From Bacillota bacterium (GTDB taxonomy: Bacteria; Bacillota; Clostridia; Lachnospirales; Lachnospiraceae): a stretch of 12,487 nt of DNA. The DNA is taken from assembly GCA_023441145.1 (NCBI GenBank), contig JAEZQN010000133.1, positions 1 to 12,487 on the forward strand, in the 5' to 3' direction. How positions within the stretch are numbered: the stretch's first letter is position 1; each line of letters starts with the position of its first letter. Made by a program: the position numbers and the translations under genes. Of the stretch, positions 6,611-12,487 are shown piece by piece. The notes below the pieces were generated by a model, which worked only from the letters and a program-made list of their open reading frames with translations, had not been told where the DNA came from and did no database searches.

Positions 6611-7750
6611 ATGAACGATATGGAGAAGGAAAACGTACTGGAGAAGGGAATTAATGCCCTATATCAGTTAAGAGAAAAATTGAATACCCTTAATCATTGT
6701 AAAATTCAGTTATCTGAAAAGGATGTGGAGGAGAATCGGCTGGAGAATGAACTTGAGCTTAAGAACAATATGCTTCAGGATGAGATTCAGATGGCTGTAG
6801 TGAAACGGGAAAATGAGATTGTAGCATCCTTTGATGAGCAGATAGAGAGACAGAAGAATCGCATGAGAAAGGTGCAGGACAAAAAAGACCGATCCAAAAA
6901 CGATAAGGTTTCTCAAAGAATTGAAAGAGAGACTGCGGAGTTAAGAGGAGATAGTGAGAGGTTAAAGCAGGATGTAAAGACTATATTCCAGCAAGGGAAT
7001 CTTTCTCGTATTTTCAATACAAGGCTCTATTTCGCTTTATTTGCGCCTAAGGGATTAGGGGATTTTGGAATAATACTAATTACTGCCGCTATTGTTTTGA
7101 TTGGGAGCCCATTTTTACTATATTACCTAATCTTTGGTGGAGATAATACATTTGGGTTGATTTTGATTTATATTGCTACACTTGTTGTGGTAGGAGGACT
7201 ATACTACCTTATCTATAAATCTACAAAGGGGAAGAATCCAACCGCCATTTCTAGTGGGCGAGCCGTTCGATATAAATTACGACAGAATAGCAATAAGATT
7301 CAAAAGATTAAGAAGAGGATTCTTAAGGATAAGGATGAGAGCGCTTACAATTTAGGTGAATACGATAGTGAGATTAAAGACATTAATAATAAAATAGCGG
7401 ATATTAACCGTCAGAAGGCTGAGGCTATTGCTACATTTAGAAGTTCTACTAGTAATATCCTTGCTAATGATGTCAGACAAAAGCATGAGAAAGAGATGGA
7501 AGAGGCAAAGGAAAGATATCAATTAGTCCATAGAGAATGTAGTCAGTTAGAGGATCAGATTAAGGAGTTGTCCATGAGAATCTCTAATGATTATGAGGCA
7601 TACCTAGGGAAAGAGTTTATGAACCTCTCTTCACTTGAGAAGCTAATTAGTATTATGCAAGAGAATCAGCTTACTAAAGTATCAGAAGCTATGGAGTATT
7701 ATAAAAAGCAGATCGGTAGCTATGGGGTTGAGAACCAAATAACAGAATAG
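6611..7750 (+). CDS. Coiled-coil protein with two central membrane helices, function unknown
   Basis: The product is 379 aa and I do not recognise its family. Residues about 5-125 are highly charged, Glu/Lys/Gln-rich and almost free of Pro, as in a long coiled coil. Two hydrophobic helices follow (about 152-176 and 180-203) with a short GGDN turn, then a second charged coiled-coil region (about 225-345). This gives a hairpin membrane anchor with both coiled-coil arms on the same side, most likely the cytoplasm. There is no signal peptide. GAGGA (6599-6603) stands seven bases before ATG 6611; ATG 6620 is an alternative. The longer frame from GTG 6563 would begin at the predicted transcription start and is rejected. 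It has its own promoter and terminator. A structural or membrane-organising role is only a guess. Confidence 0.85.
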   Translation: MNDMEKENVLEKGINALYQLREKLNTLNHCKIQLSEKDVEENRLENELELKNNMLQDEIQMAVVKRENEIVASFDEQIERQKNRMRKVQDKKDRSKNDKVSQRIERETAELRGDSERLKQDVKTIFQQGNLSRIFNTRLYFALFAPKGLGDFGIILITAAIVLIGSPFLLYYLIFGGDNTFGLILIYIATLVVVGGLYYLIYKSTKGKNPTAISSGRAVRYKLRQNSNKIQKIKKRILKDKDESAYNLGEYDSEIKDINNKIADINRQKAEAIATFRSSTSNILANDVRQKHEKEMEEAKERYQLVHRECSQLEDQIKELSMRISNDYEAYLGKEFMNLSSLEKLISIMQENQLTKVSEAMEYYKKQIGSYGVENQITE

Positions 7751-7757
7751 AATTAGT

Positions 7758-7790
7758 AAAGGGCATTGCGTTTTGAGCAATGCCCTTTTT
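7758..7790 (+). terminator. Rho-independent terminator between convergent genes
   Basis: AAAGGGCATTGC (7758-7769) and GCAATGCCCTTT (7777-7788) form a perfect 12-bp stem with a 7-nt loop, followed by Ts to 7790. On the minus strand the same stem ends in only three Ts, so it may stop yyaC transcripts less efficiently. Confidence 0.93.
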
Positions 7791-7801
7791 GGCTGTAGTG
7801 G

Positions 7802-7823
7802 AGAGTTTCGCTTGCGAAACTCT
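7802..7823. terminator. Second perfect hairpin between the convergent genes
   Basis: AGAGTTTCGC (7802-7811), a TT centre and GCGAAACTCT (7814-7823) make a perfect 22-bp palindrome. It has CTTTATT after it on the plus strand and no T-run on the minus strand. It may back up the first terminator or insulate the 3' end of yyaC. Confidence 0.5.
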
Positions 7824-7853
7824 TTATTCCAGTCTAATAGGTTTAGTAGGCCC

Positions 7854-8459
7854 TTAATAAGACTTTGTTTTGCCTATCATAAGAGAGGTAACTCCTATTT
7901 GATGCATCACGTAACGCAGTCCAATGCAGATATAGTCTGCTAGCTGCATTACGATATCTAATCTAGTAGTCTGTAATAACATATGATTTAAATAACCTGA
8001 TACATTAACAATACCTGTAATAAAGATATCACCTACAATAGGAAGATCTTTATTTACGCCAATTCCAGGGCTTAGACTTCCTTCTCCAAGAGTTACATAT
8101 CCAACATGCTTATCCTTTCCTAGGGAAGCATCGATGGCAATTACAAATGGGTATTTGTAGGTTTCATGAATCATTTCCATAGTTTTTGTTAGGTTCTTAG
8201 CATGTACTGGATGGGCTAAAGTACCGTATATAAGCACATTTTTATATTGTTGTTTTTCTAACTTATATCCGATTATTGGACCAAGACAATCTCCTGTTGC
8301 CCGGTCAGAGCCAATGCAAAGAATGATCACAGAGTGCTTTTTTGATATTTTTGATTGGACTAATTTGTTTAACTCTCGGCAAAATCGGTAGATAGAGGCT
8401 TCTTCTTGGCAATCAAAATAATGTAGAGTTGGGGAAGCGTCCTCGTAGCTTTGTTTCAT
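7854..8459 (-). CDS. yyaC: YyaC-type (DUF1256) spore protease-like protein
   Basis: This 201-aa protein belongs to the DUF1256/YyaC family, which is related in fold to the germination protease GPR and is restricted to endospore formers. Characteristic stretches are IILCIGSDRATGDCLGP (45-61), YGTLAHPVHAKNL (78-90), VIAIDASLG (106-114), SPGIGVNKDLPIVGD (130-144) and VNVSG (151-155). The conserved aspartates D52, D57 and D110 and the GTLAHPVHA loop are intact. Its substrate is not established. ATG (8457-8459, minus strand) is preceded by AAAGGA (8465-8470), five bases away. The gene stands alone on the minus strand, converging with the coiled-coil gene. It implies that this organism sporulates, or descends from one that did. 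Confidence 0.93.
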   Translation of the reverse strand: MKQSYEDASPTLHYFDCQEEASIYRFCRELNKLVQSKISKKHSVIILCIGSDRATGDCLGPIIGYKLEKQQYKNVLIYGTLAHPVHAKNLTKTMEMIHETYKYPFVIAIDASLGKDKHVGYVTLGEGSLSPGIGVNKDLPIVGDIFITGIVNVSGYLNHMLLQTTRLDIVMQLADYICIGLRYVMHQIGVTSLMIGKTKSY

Positions 8460-8495
8460 ATAGTTCCTTTCCCAGCAAAGCTGTCAATAATTCTA

Positions 8496-8529
8496 ATTAT
8501 AAGTATTACCAGACATAGGCAACATAGAC
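8496..8529 (-). promoter_or_regulatory. Candidate yyaC promoter (forespore-type or vegetative)
   Basis: On the minus strand GGTAATACT (8502-8510) fits the sigma-F -10 pattern GGnnAnAnT, with a -35-like GTCTA (8525-8529) 14 bp upstream. That spacing is slightly short. A vegetative alternative, TTGCCT-15-TATAAT (8517-8522 and 8496-8501), overlaps it. Either would give a leader of about 30-40 nt. Sporulation control is plausible for this family but not proven here. Confidence 0.35.
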
Positions 8530-8772
8530 GTGGAAAGTAAAAAAACTAACGCAATAATCAACAAAATAAGCATAAAACAGAACTTAAGAAAAATTATGAA
8601 TGCGAAAACAAAGTAAATATAGAATATAAAAGCGATAATACGTTCAATTATAGTAGAAATGTTATTATATAGCGTTGTTTCAATGTGACAAAAAACTATA
8701 TACAGTAATGGTAATATACCCATGACCAAACGTTATTTTAGGTACAATTTGAATTTGAAAGGCGGTATATTG
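8530..8772. other. AT-rich divergent intergenic region
   Basis: This is the rest of the gap of about 310 bp between yyaC and the LysM gene. It is very AT-rich. A possible plus-strand promoter is TTGTTT (8675-8680) with TATACA (8699-8704), 18 bp apart; TGG-TAATAT (8709-8717) is an alternative extended -10. The minus strand carries a 78-codon hydrophobic open frame without a ribosome site. No RNA gene, riboswitch or convincing operator is visible. Confidence 0.4.
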
Positions 8773-10014
8773 ATGATGATTGAAACTATTCAAAATAATC
8801 AGAATAATCATAATGAGAAAAAACAAAGAAATAACGGTACTAAATTACCTAAAAATATAAGACAAGTCGGCCCAATGGATGGTGATAAGAGAATCTATAT
8901 AGAAGACTATGTAATGACATATATGAAGCAAATAGCTCTAAAAAGTTATGGAAACTGTCATGTGGCAATTCTCCTTGGGCATGTTCTTCCTGTGGAAGGG
9001 GAGGATAATGTTTTTATAAATGGGGCAGTAGAGGTAAAAGACATTATTTTTGACAATGAAAAGCTATTTAGTAATGAAACGTGGAGTAATATCTATGACG
9101 ATATCAAAAAGTATTTTGATGATGAGGAAATCGTAGGTTGGTACATTACAAAGCCTGGTCTTCAGCTAGAAGTAAATGATGATTTATGCAAGATTCATAT
9201 AGATAATTTTGCTGGAAACAATAAGGTCCTGCTAATGTATGACAGCATTGAGAGGGAAGAGGCGTTTTACATATTTGATAATCAGCGATTATGGGAACAG
9301 GATGGTTATTATATCTATTATGAGAAAAATCATAATATGCAAAATTATATGGTAGAGAACAGTGACAAACAAAGTATAGAGGCGGACTATGTAGATCAAA
9401 CCTGTATCAATATTCGAAATGTCATTGACCGAAAAAATAATGAAAAGATTCAAAGAAAACGAAGCCTTTCGGTGATGTATGCAGCAGCTTCCGTCTGTGC
9501 CATATTTTTAATTGTTGTAGCAGTTACTATGCTTTTAGGTAAAGGAGTAAATGATTCTAATCAGGCAGTTTCAGCAGGTACCCAGTCTAGTAACGATAAA
9601 AATCAAATGGTCAATGCCTCTGTAAGTCCCGGTACTACCCAGGTTAATGTCCAACAAGGAAATGTTAATAGCATCAAAGATGAGAATGTAATTGGTGATG
9701 ATACAGACAAGGGTGAAGACGTTGGTGTCAGTATTGAAGGCACGCCTCCAATTGATTCATCAAATGGGAAGGATACAGATTCCAAGGATACAGATTCCAA
9801 GGGTACCGACGTTAAGGATAACCCTGTAAAAGATGATGATAGCAAAGAAACTACCTCTATACCAGCTACCTATACTATCAAGAGGGGAGATACCCTTGGT
9901 GCCATTAGCCTTAAGTTTTATAGTAAAAAAACTTATGTGAAAAAGATTATGGAATTAAATAAAATAGAAGATCAAGATACAATTTACGCAGGACAGACCA
10001 TAAAGCTTCCCTAA
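8773..10014 (+). CDS. LysM-domain single-pass membrane protein with a JAMM/MPN-like N-terminal domain
   Basis: The product is 413 aa. Residues about 25-185 form a globular, presumably cytosolic domain; it contains IYIEDYV, AILLGHV, INGAVEV and EIVGWYITKPG (119-129). This order resembles an MPN/JAMM fold (G-LlG ... VGWYHSHPG), but both metal-binding His positions are replaced (I125, K127) and the upstream Glu position reads Cys (C62), so it would be inactive. A basic stretch (RKR) precedes a membrane helix (about 232-255). A long Ser/Asp/Thr-rich linker with short repeats follows (256-364). A C-terminal LysM domain (366-412, YTIKRGDTLGAISLKFY ... IYAGQTIKLP) should bind peptidoglycan outside the membrane. 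ATG 8773 has AAAGGCGG seven bases upstream; an ATG at 8722 lacks one. From memory the architecture recurs in Lachnospiraceae with no known role. LysM and topology are firm; the MPN assignment is my inference. Confidence 0.88.
   Translation: MMIETIQNNQNNHNEKKQRNNGTKLPKNIRQVGPMDGDKRIYIEDYVMTYMKQIALKSYGNCHVAILLGHVLPVEGEDNVFINGAVEVKDIIFDNEKLFSNETWSNIYDDIKKYFDDEEIVGWYITKPGLQLEVNDDLCKIHIDNFAGNNKVLLMYDSIEREEAFYIFDNQRLWEQDGYYIYYEKNHNMQNYMVENSDKQSIEADYVDQTCINIRNVIDRKNNEKIQRKRSLSVMYAAASVCAIFLIVVAVTMLLGKGVNDSNQAVSAGTQSSNDKNQMVNASVSPGTTQVNVQQGNVNSIKDENVIGDDTDKGEDVGVSIEGTPPIDSSNGKDTDSKDTDSKGTDVKDNPVKDDDSKETTSIPATYTIKRGDTLGAISLKFYSKKTYVKKIMELNKIEDQDTIYAGQTIKLP
9769..9813 (+). repeat. 15-bp tandem repeat coding the extracellular linker
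   Basis: Two identical units AAGGATACAGATTCC (9769-9783 and 9784-9798) and a diverged third (9799-9813) encode KDTDS-KDTDS-KGTDV in the linker between membrane helix and LysM domain. The unit is in frame, so copy-number change would alter linker length without disrupting the gene. Confidence 0.85.
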
Positions 10015-10047
10015 GAGGTGACTCCTTAAGTAGAAAAGTAAAATAAT

Positions 10048-10076
10048 GTGGCAATATTGCAAGAATACTGTATAAT
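10048..10076 (+). promoter_or_regulatory. Sigma-A-type promoter for the DUF5711-cvpA operon
   Basis: A -35 GTGGCA (10048-10053) and a perfect -10 TATAAT (10071-10076) are 17 bp apart. The predicted start is near 10083, about 50 nt before ATG 10136. No terminator is visible after the LysM gene, so read-through from it is also possible. Confidence 0.5.
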
Positions 10077-10135
10077 AAGAATATGTATGAGGTAATAGAA
10101 CCACTACATAAGAAATAGAAATAGGAGCAGAGTAT

Positions 10136-11323
10136 ATGGCGACGTTTGCAGATAAATCGGATTTTGTCCAGTACGAAAAACGTATCCAGAGGCACAAAAA
10201 ACAGAAGCTATTAATTTTATTAGGAATTCTTTTGGTTGCAGTGGCAATATGCGTTTATTTAATATTTTCCTACATCAATCGTGTATTCAATAGCTATGTA
10301 GTTAGTAACCAGATTGAAAGACAGGATTCAGGGGAGGTAACATACCTACCATACGGCGATCAAGTTCTTAGAATCAGTCGTGATGGCGCTTGCGCTTATA
10401 GCTCTTCCGGTAACATTACTTTTAATGGTAGTTACAATATGCGTAATCCAAAGGCTGATATCTGTAATAATTATATAGCTGTTGCTGACATTGGTGGCTA
10501 CAATATCATTGTATTTGATGGGTCTAATTCAGGGAAAGAGATTAAGGTTACTCTTCCCATATTGCAGATTCAGGTAGCAAGACAGGGAATGGTGGCTGTG
10601 TTAATGGAGGATAAGGACACCAATGTAATTCAGCTAATTAAGTCAGACACTACGGTAGATCCTTTGGTAGCAGAAAGAATAACCAATGTAGATGAGCATG
10701 GATTTCCTGTCAGTATTGCTTTATCAGATGATGGAAAGAAGTTGGTGACCAATTATATACAGGTCAACAATGGGGTGATAAAAAACCAAGTCACATTTTA
10801 CAACTTTTCGGATGTAGGCAAAAATGAGGTAAATCGAATGGTGGGAATGAAAGACTATGGAGATACCACCGTAGCCGATGTGAAATTCATAGGGAATGAT
10901 GCGGTCTGCGTGTTTACTACTACTGGATTTGAACTATTTAGCTTTAGTGAAAAGAGTAAGGAAGTATATGCAGAAACATTTAAGAGTAATATTAAAAGTG
11001 TGTTCACTACAGACAGCTATATTGGTCTTGTAACAGAAAACCAGAATGAGGCAGATAACTTTCAAGTGCAAGTCTATAATACTAATGGCAAGAAGGTTTA
11101 CAACGAATCCATTAATTTTAGTTATGAAAGAATAACCATGGGTGAGAAAGAAATGATATTCTACTCCGATAAAGAATGTCATATTATTAAGTTAAATGGA
11201 ATTGAGAAGTTTAAATATTCCTTTGATAAAAATATAACTGCCCTTATGCCGATTAACAATTATAATAAGTATTACCTTATTAATGATTCTACCATCGATA
11301 TTATTAAATTAACGGAGGATTAG
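10136..11323 (+). CDS. DUF5711 family membrane-anchored beta-propeller-like protein
   Basis: This 395-aa protein has a short basic cytosolic N-terminus (RIQRHKKQK), one membrane helix (about 24-46) and a large, probably extracytoplasmic, beta-rich domain (about 60-390). That domain has recurring blade-like segments such as YLPYGDQVLRISRDGACAYS, NNYIAVADIGGYNIIVFD, VSIALSDDGKKLVTNY and VYNTNGKKVYNE, which suggest a WD/PQQ-like propeller. I assign it to DUF5711, which as I recall is common in Lachnospiraceae and has no known function. No catalytic motif is evident. AGGAG (10123-10127) lies eight bases before ATG 10136. The stop is only two bases from the cvpA start, so the two are co-transcribed and may act together in the envelope. 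Confidence 0.82.
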   Translation: MATFADKSDFVQYEKRIQRHKKQKLLILLGILLVAVAICVYLIFSYINRVFNSYVVSNQIERQDSGEVTYLPYGDQVLRISRDGACAYSSSGNITFNGSYNMRNPKADICNNYIAVADIGGYNIIVFDGSNSGKEIKVTLPILQIQVARQGMVAVLMEDKDTNVIQLIKSDTTVDPLVAERITNVDEHGFPVSIALSDDGKKLVTNYIQVNNGVIKNQVTFYNFSDVGKNEVNRMVGMKDYGDTTVADVKFIGNDAVCVFTTTGFELFSFSEKSKEVYAETFKSNIKSVFTTDSYIGLVTENQNEADNFQVQVYNTNGKKVYNESINFSYERITMGEKEMIFYSDKECHIIKLNGIEKFKYSFDKNITALMPINNYNKYYLINDSTIDIIKLTED

Positions 11324-11325
11324 GG

Positions 11326-12030
11326 ATGAACTGGCTAGTGATTCTTGTTTTGCTTTTTTTGGGTGCTTACATGATAAGAGGATATCACAATGGGTTAATA
11401 AAGACGGTGTTTTCTATCTGTGCAGTATTCCTTGCATTAATGGTGGCCTCTTTGGGAAGCTCAACCTTAGGTGGTGTTCTAAAGGATAATGAGACTATTT
11501 ATAAAGCAGTTAATAGTAAGGTTGTTAAAACATTGGAAGTGGAGTCTGAGGCTAAGTCCAATGAAGATCAGCAAAATTATATTGATTCATTACCTATACC
11601 AAAGCGTTTAAAAGATGCTTTGGAAGAAAACAATAACAAAAAGGTATATGAATTGATGGATACCTCCAAATTTGGGGATTATGTATCTGGTTATATTACC
11701 GGTATGATTCTAAATGCCATTGCATTTGTACTTCTATTTGTAGTTACATTGATTCTGGTACGAGTCCTTGCCAATGTGTTAGACATTGTAAGTAGGTTAC
11801 CGGTGTTACACAGCCTCAATAAAATTGGGGGCTTATTCCTAGGTATACTTCACGGGTTTGTGGTTCTGTGGATTTTGTGTGTAGCGCTAACTATATTCAG
11901 TGGAACTGGAATAGGAGAAACTTGTTTTAAGGCAATTAACGATAGTGTATTCCTTTCTCTAATTTATAATAATAACCTTTTGTTACACTTTGTAGTAAAT
12001 GCAGCACAGTCGTTAGTTATTTTTAAATAA
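11326..12030 (+). CDS. CvpA family integral membrane protein
   Basis: This 234-aa protein has four hydrophobic segments (about residues 2-16, 25-45, 121-148 and 167-192). A hydrophilic loop (about 52-118) lies between the second and third, and a short hydrophobic tail follows. The topology and the late motif NKIGGLFLGILHG (165-177) fit the CvpA/colicin V production family. E. coli CvpA is needed for colicin V export and bile-salt resistance; Firmicute homologues (such as YshB) are poorly understood. There is no bacteriocin gene nearby, so bacteriocin export is not implied. GGAGGA (11314-11319), inside the end of the DUF5711 gene, is six bases from ATG 11326. It is the last gene of the operon and is followed by a terminator. 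Confidence 0.87.
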   Translation: MNWLVILVLLFLGAYMIRGYHNGLIKTVFSICAVFLALMVASLGSSTLGGVLKDNETIYKAVNSKVVKTLEVESEAKSNEDQQNYIDSLPIPKRLKDALEENNNKKVYELMDTSKFGDYVSGYITGMILNAIAFVLLFVVTLILVRVLANVLDIVSRLPVLHSLNKIGGLFLGILHGFVVLWILCVALTIFSGTGIGETCFKAINDSVFLSLIYNNNLLLHFVVNAAQSLVIFK

Positions 12031-12071
12031 GATAAAACACACTTAGCTAGTCTATGGAGTGAATAATAAAG

Positions 12072-12107
12072 AAGGACATCTGGAGATACTATCCATGTGT
12101 CCTTTTT
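12072..12107 (+). terminator. Rho-independent terminator after cvpA
   Basis: AAGGACA (12072-12078) pairs with TGTCCTT (12098-12104), with an inner TGGA/TCCA stem. Five Ts (12103-12107) follow. Confidence 0.85.
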
Positions 12108-12126
12108 GCTATATGTTATATTTAAT

Positions 12127-12153
12127 AAATTGTTTCGCAAATAAAAACAATTT
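12127..12153. repeat. 9-bp inverted repeat upstream of the rrn promoter
   Basis: AAATTGTTT (12127-12135) and AAACAATTT (12145-12153) form a perfect inverted repeat with a 9-nt centre, about 130 bp before the rrn -35. There is no T-run on the plus side. It could bind a regulator or be AT-rich chance. Confidence 0.35.
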
Positions 12154-12243
12154 CAGCATAAAAAGCATGATGCGTGCTAAAATCCCGTGAAAACAAAGCA
12201 AAGAAAGTGCCTATTTACAAGGGTTTGAGGGGAATTAGTAAAT

Positions 12244-12280
12244 TTGCATCGAATTTTGTAAAAATAATATAAAAAAAGTG
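12244..12280 (+). promoter_or_regulatory. UP-element-like A/T tract and possible upstream rrn promoter (P1)
   Basis: The bases in front of the main -35 are almost all A/T with A-runs, as expected for an UP element bound by the RNA polymerase alpha subunit. Within it TTGCAT (12244-12249) and TATAAA (12268-12273), 18 bp apart, could form a weaker tandem promoter, a common arrangement in rrn operons. Confidence 0.45.
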
Positions 12281-12309
12281 TTGACATTATGTTTTGCAGG
12301 TGATATAAT
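12281..12309 (+). promoter_or_regulatory. Consensus sigma-A promoter, presumed rRNA operon promoter
   Basis: A perfect TTGACA (12281-12286) and a perfect TATAAT (12304-12309) are separated by exactly 17 bp. It is the strongest promoter in the window. No coding sequence follows within the window; a structured leader does, which fits a stable-RNA operon. Confidence 0.88.
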
Positions 12310-12315
12310 CGTTTT

Positions 12316-12487
12316 TGTTGACACGGCAAACGGCTAACGCCGCCGGGGTTAATAAAGTGGAGAACATTGATAACTAAACAGTGAAACAACCCTGAAAATT
12401 CAATAAGAATTTCAGAATGAACGTTTCTTTATGAAACAGTAAATGACATCGAAAGATGTAAAAAACGGTTAAACAAGCTAGTGCTTT
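12316..12487 (+). other. Presumed 5' leader of an rRNA operon (16S start lies beyond the window)
   Basis: The leader begins near 12316. It contains a GC-rich CGGC/GCCG hairpin (12331-12342, or an outer pairing 12324-12345) and a boxA/spacer-like segment around 12357-12382 (GAACATTGATAACTAAACAG, reminiscent of rrn leader and spacer DNA). Three small stem-loops follow: CTGAAAATTC/GAATTTCAG (12392-12415, one bulged A), GTTTC/GAAAC (12423-12437) and ACATC-GAAA-GATGT (12446-12459, a GNRA tetraloop). There is no ribosome site or plausible reading frame. The 16S sequence itself is not reached. Confidence 0.7.

Noticed and set aside
8493..8729. Minus-strand 78-codon hydrophobic frame upstream of yyaC
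   Set aside because: The full frame starts with TTG; neither its first ATG (8721-8723) nor an internal ATG has a ribosome site. The composition is that of AT-rich intergenic DNA, and it overlaps the likely promoters of both flanking genes.
9947..10197. Minus-strand frames opposite the end of the LysM gene and the start of the DUF5711 gene
   Set aside because: They overlap two well-supported plus-strand genes, and their hydrophobic translations are a by-product of AT-rich coding and promoter DNA.
12318..12354. Second TTGACA (12318-12323) as another rrn promoter
   Set aside because: The position 17 bp downstream is GC-rich (CGCCGG). The nearest -10-like TTAATA is about 25 bp away.
12177..12389. 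Minus-strand frame of 70 codons over the rrn promoter and leader
   Set aside because: It lies antisense across a consensus promoter and structured leader, and the translation resembles no protein.
1..12487. Mobile elements, CRISPR arrays, phage genes, tRNAs, toxin-antitoxin pairs
   Set aside because: I saw no transposase, integrase, regularly spaced repeats, tRNA cloverleaf or toxin-like gene pair. The dnaX-ybaB-recR core is normal chromosomal synteny.

Overview
The window looks like chromosomal DNA from a low-G+C, endospore-forming Clostridia species, most likely a Lachnospiraceae (Lachnoclostridium/C. phytofermentans-like). This is judged by eye, not by a database search. The grounds are AT-rich intergenic DNA, strong AGGAGG-type ribosome sites, a YyaC-type sporulation protein, a NiaR regulator, and several proteins of a type I associate with Lachnospiraceae (an 89-aa cytosolic protein, a LysM membrane protein, DUF5711).

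Left part (1-3650). A small gene of unknown function (minus strand) is divergent from niaR, with a sigma-A-type promoter for each direction in the gap. niaR is followed by a PfoR/PTS_EIIC_2-type membrane protein. Between them lies an ACCTG-N6-CAGGT inverted repeat just downstream of an extended -10 promoter. This is what a NiaR operator controlling a vitamin (niacin) transporter would look like. Next is a membrane-anchored CapA-type metallophosphatase-fold protein with its own promoter, a palindrome at the start site, and a strong terminator.

Middle (3650-6410). This is the conserved DNA replication/repair cluster dnaX - ybaB/ebfC - recR. The last two genes overlap (TAATG). The cluster is closed by a very stable hairpin that lacks a U-tract.

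Right part (6411-12107). A coiled-coil/two-TM protein of unknown function ends at a strong terminator and converges on yyaC (minus strand). An AT-rich divergent region of about 310 bp leads to three envelope genes on the plus strand: a LysM protein whose cytosolic domain resembles a catalytically dead JAMM/MPN domain, a DUF5711 beta-propeller-like membrane protein, and a CvpA-family membrane protein. The last two form a tight operon ending in a terminator.

End (12108-12487). There is no protein gene. An AT-rich UP-like tract, a near-perfect sigma-A promoter (TTGACA-17-TATAAT) and a hairpin-rich leader strongly suggest an rRNA operon whose 16S gene starts just beyond the window.

No mobile element, CRISPR array, tRNA or complete rRNA gene was seen. 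Most of the window is ordinary housekeeping. The best leads are the NiaR-controlled PfoR-type transporter and the pseudo-JAMM/LysM protein.
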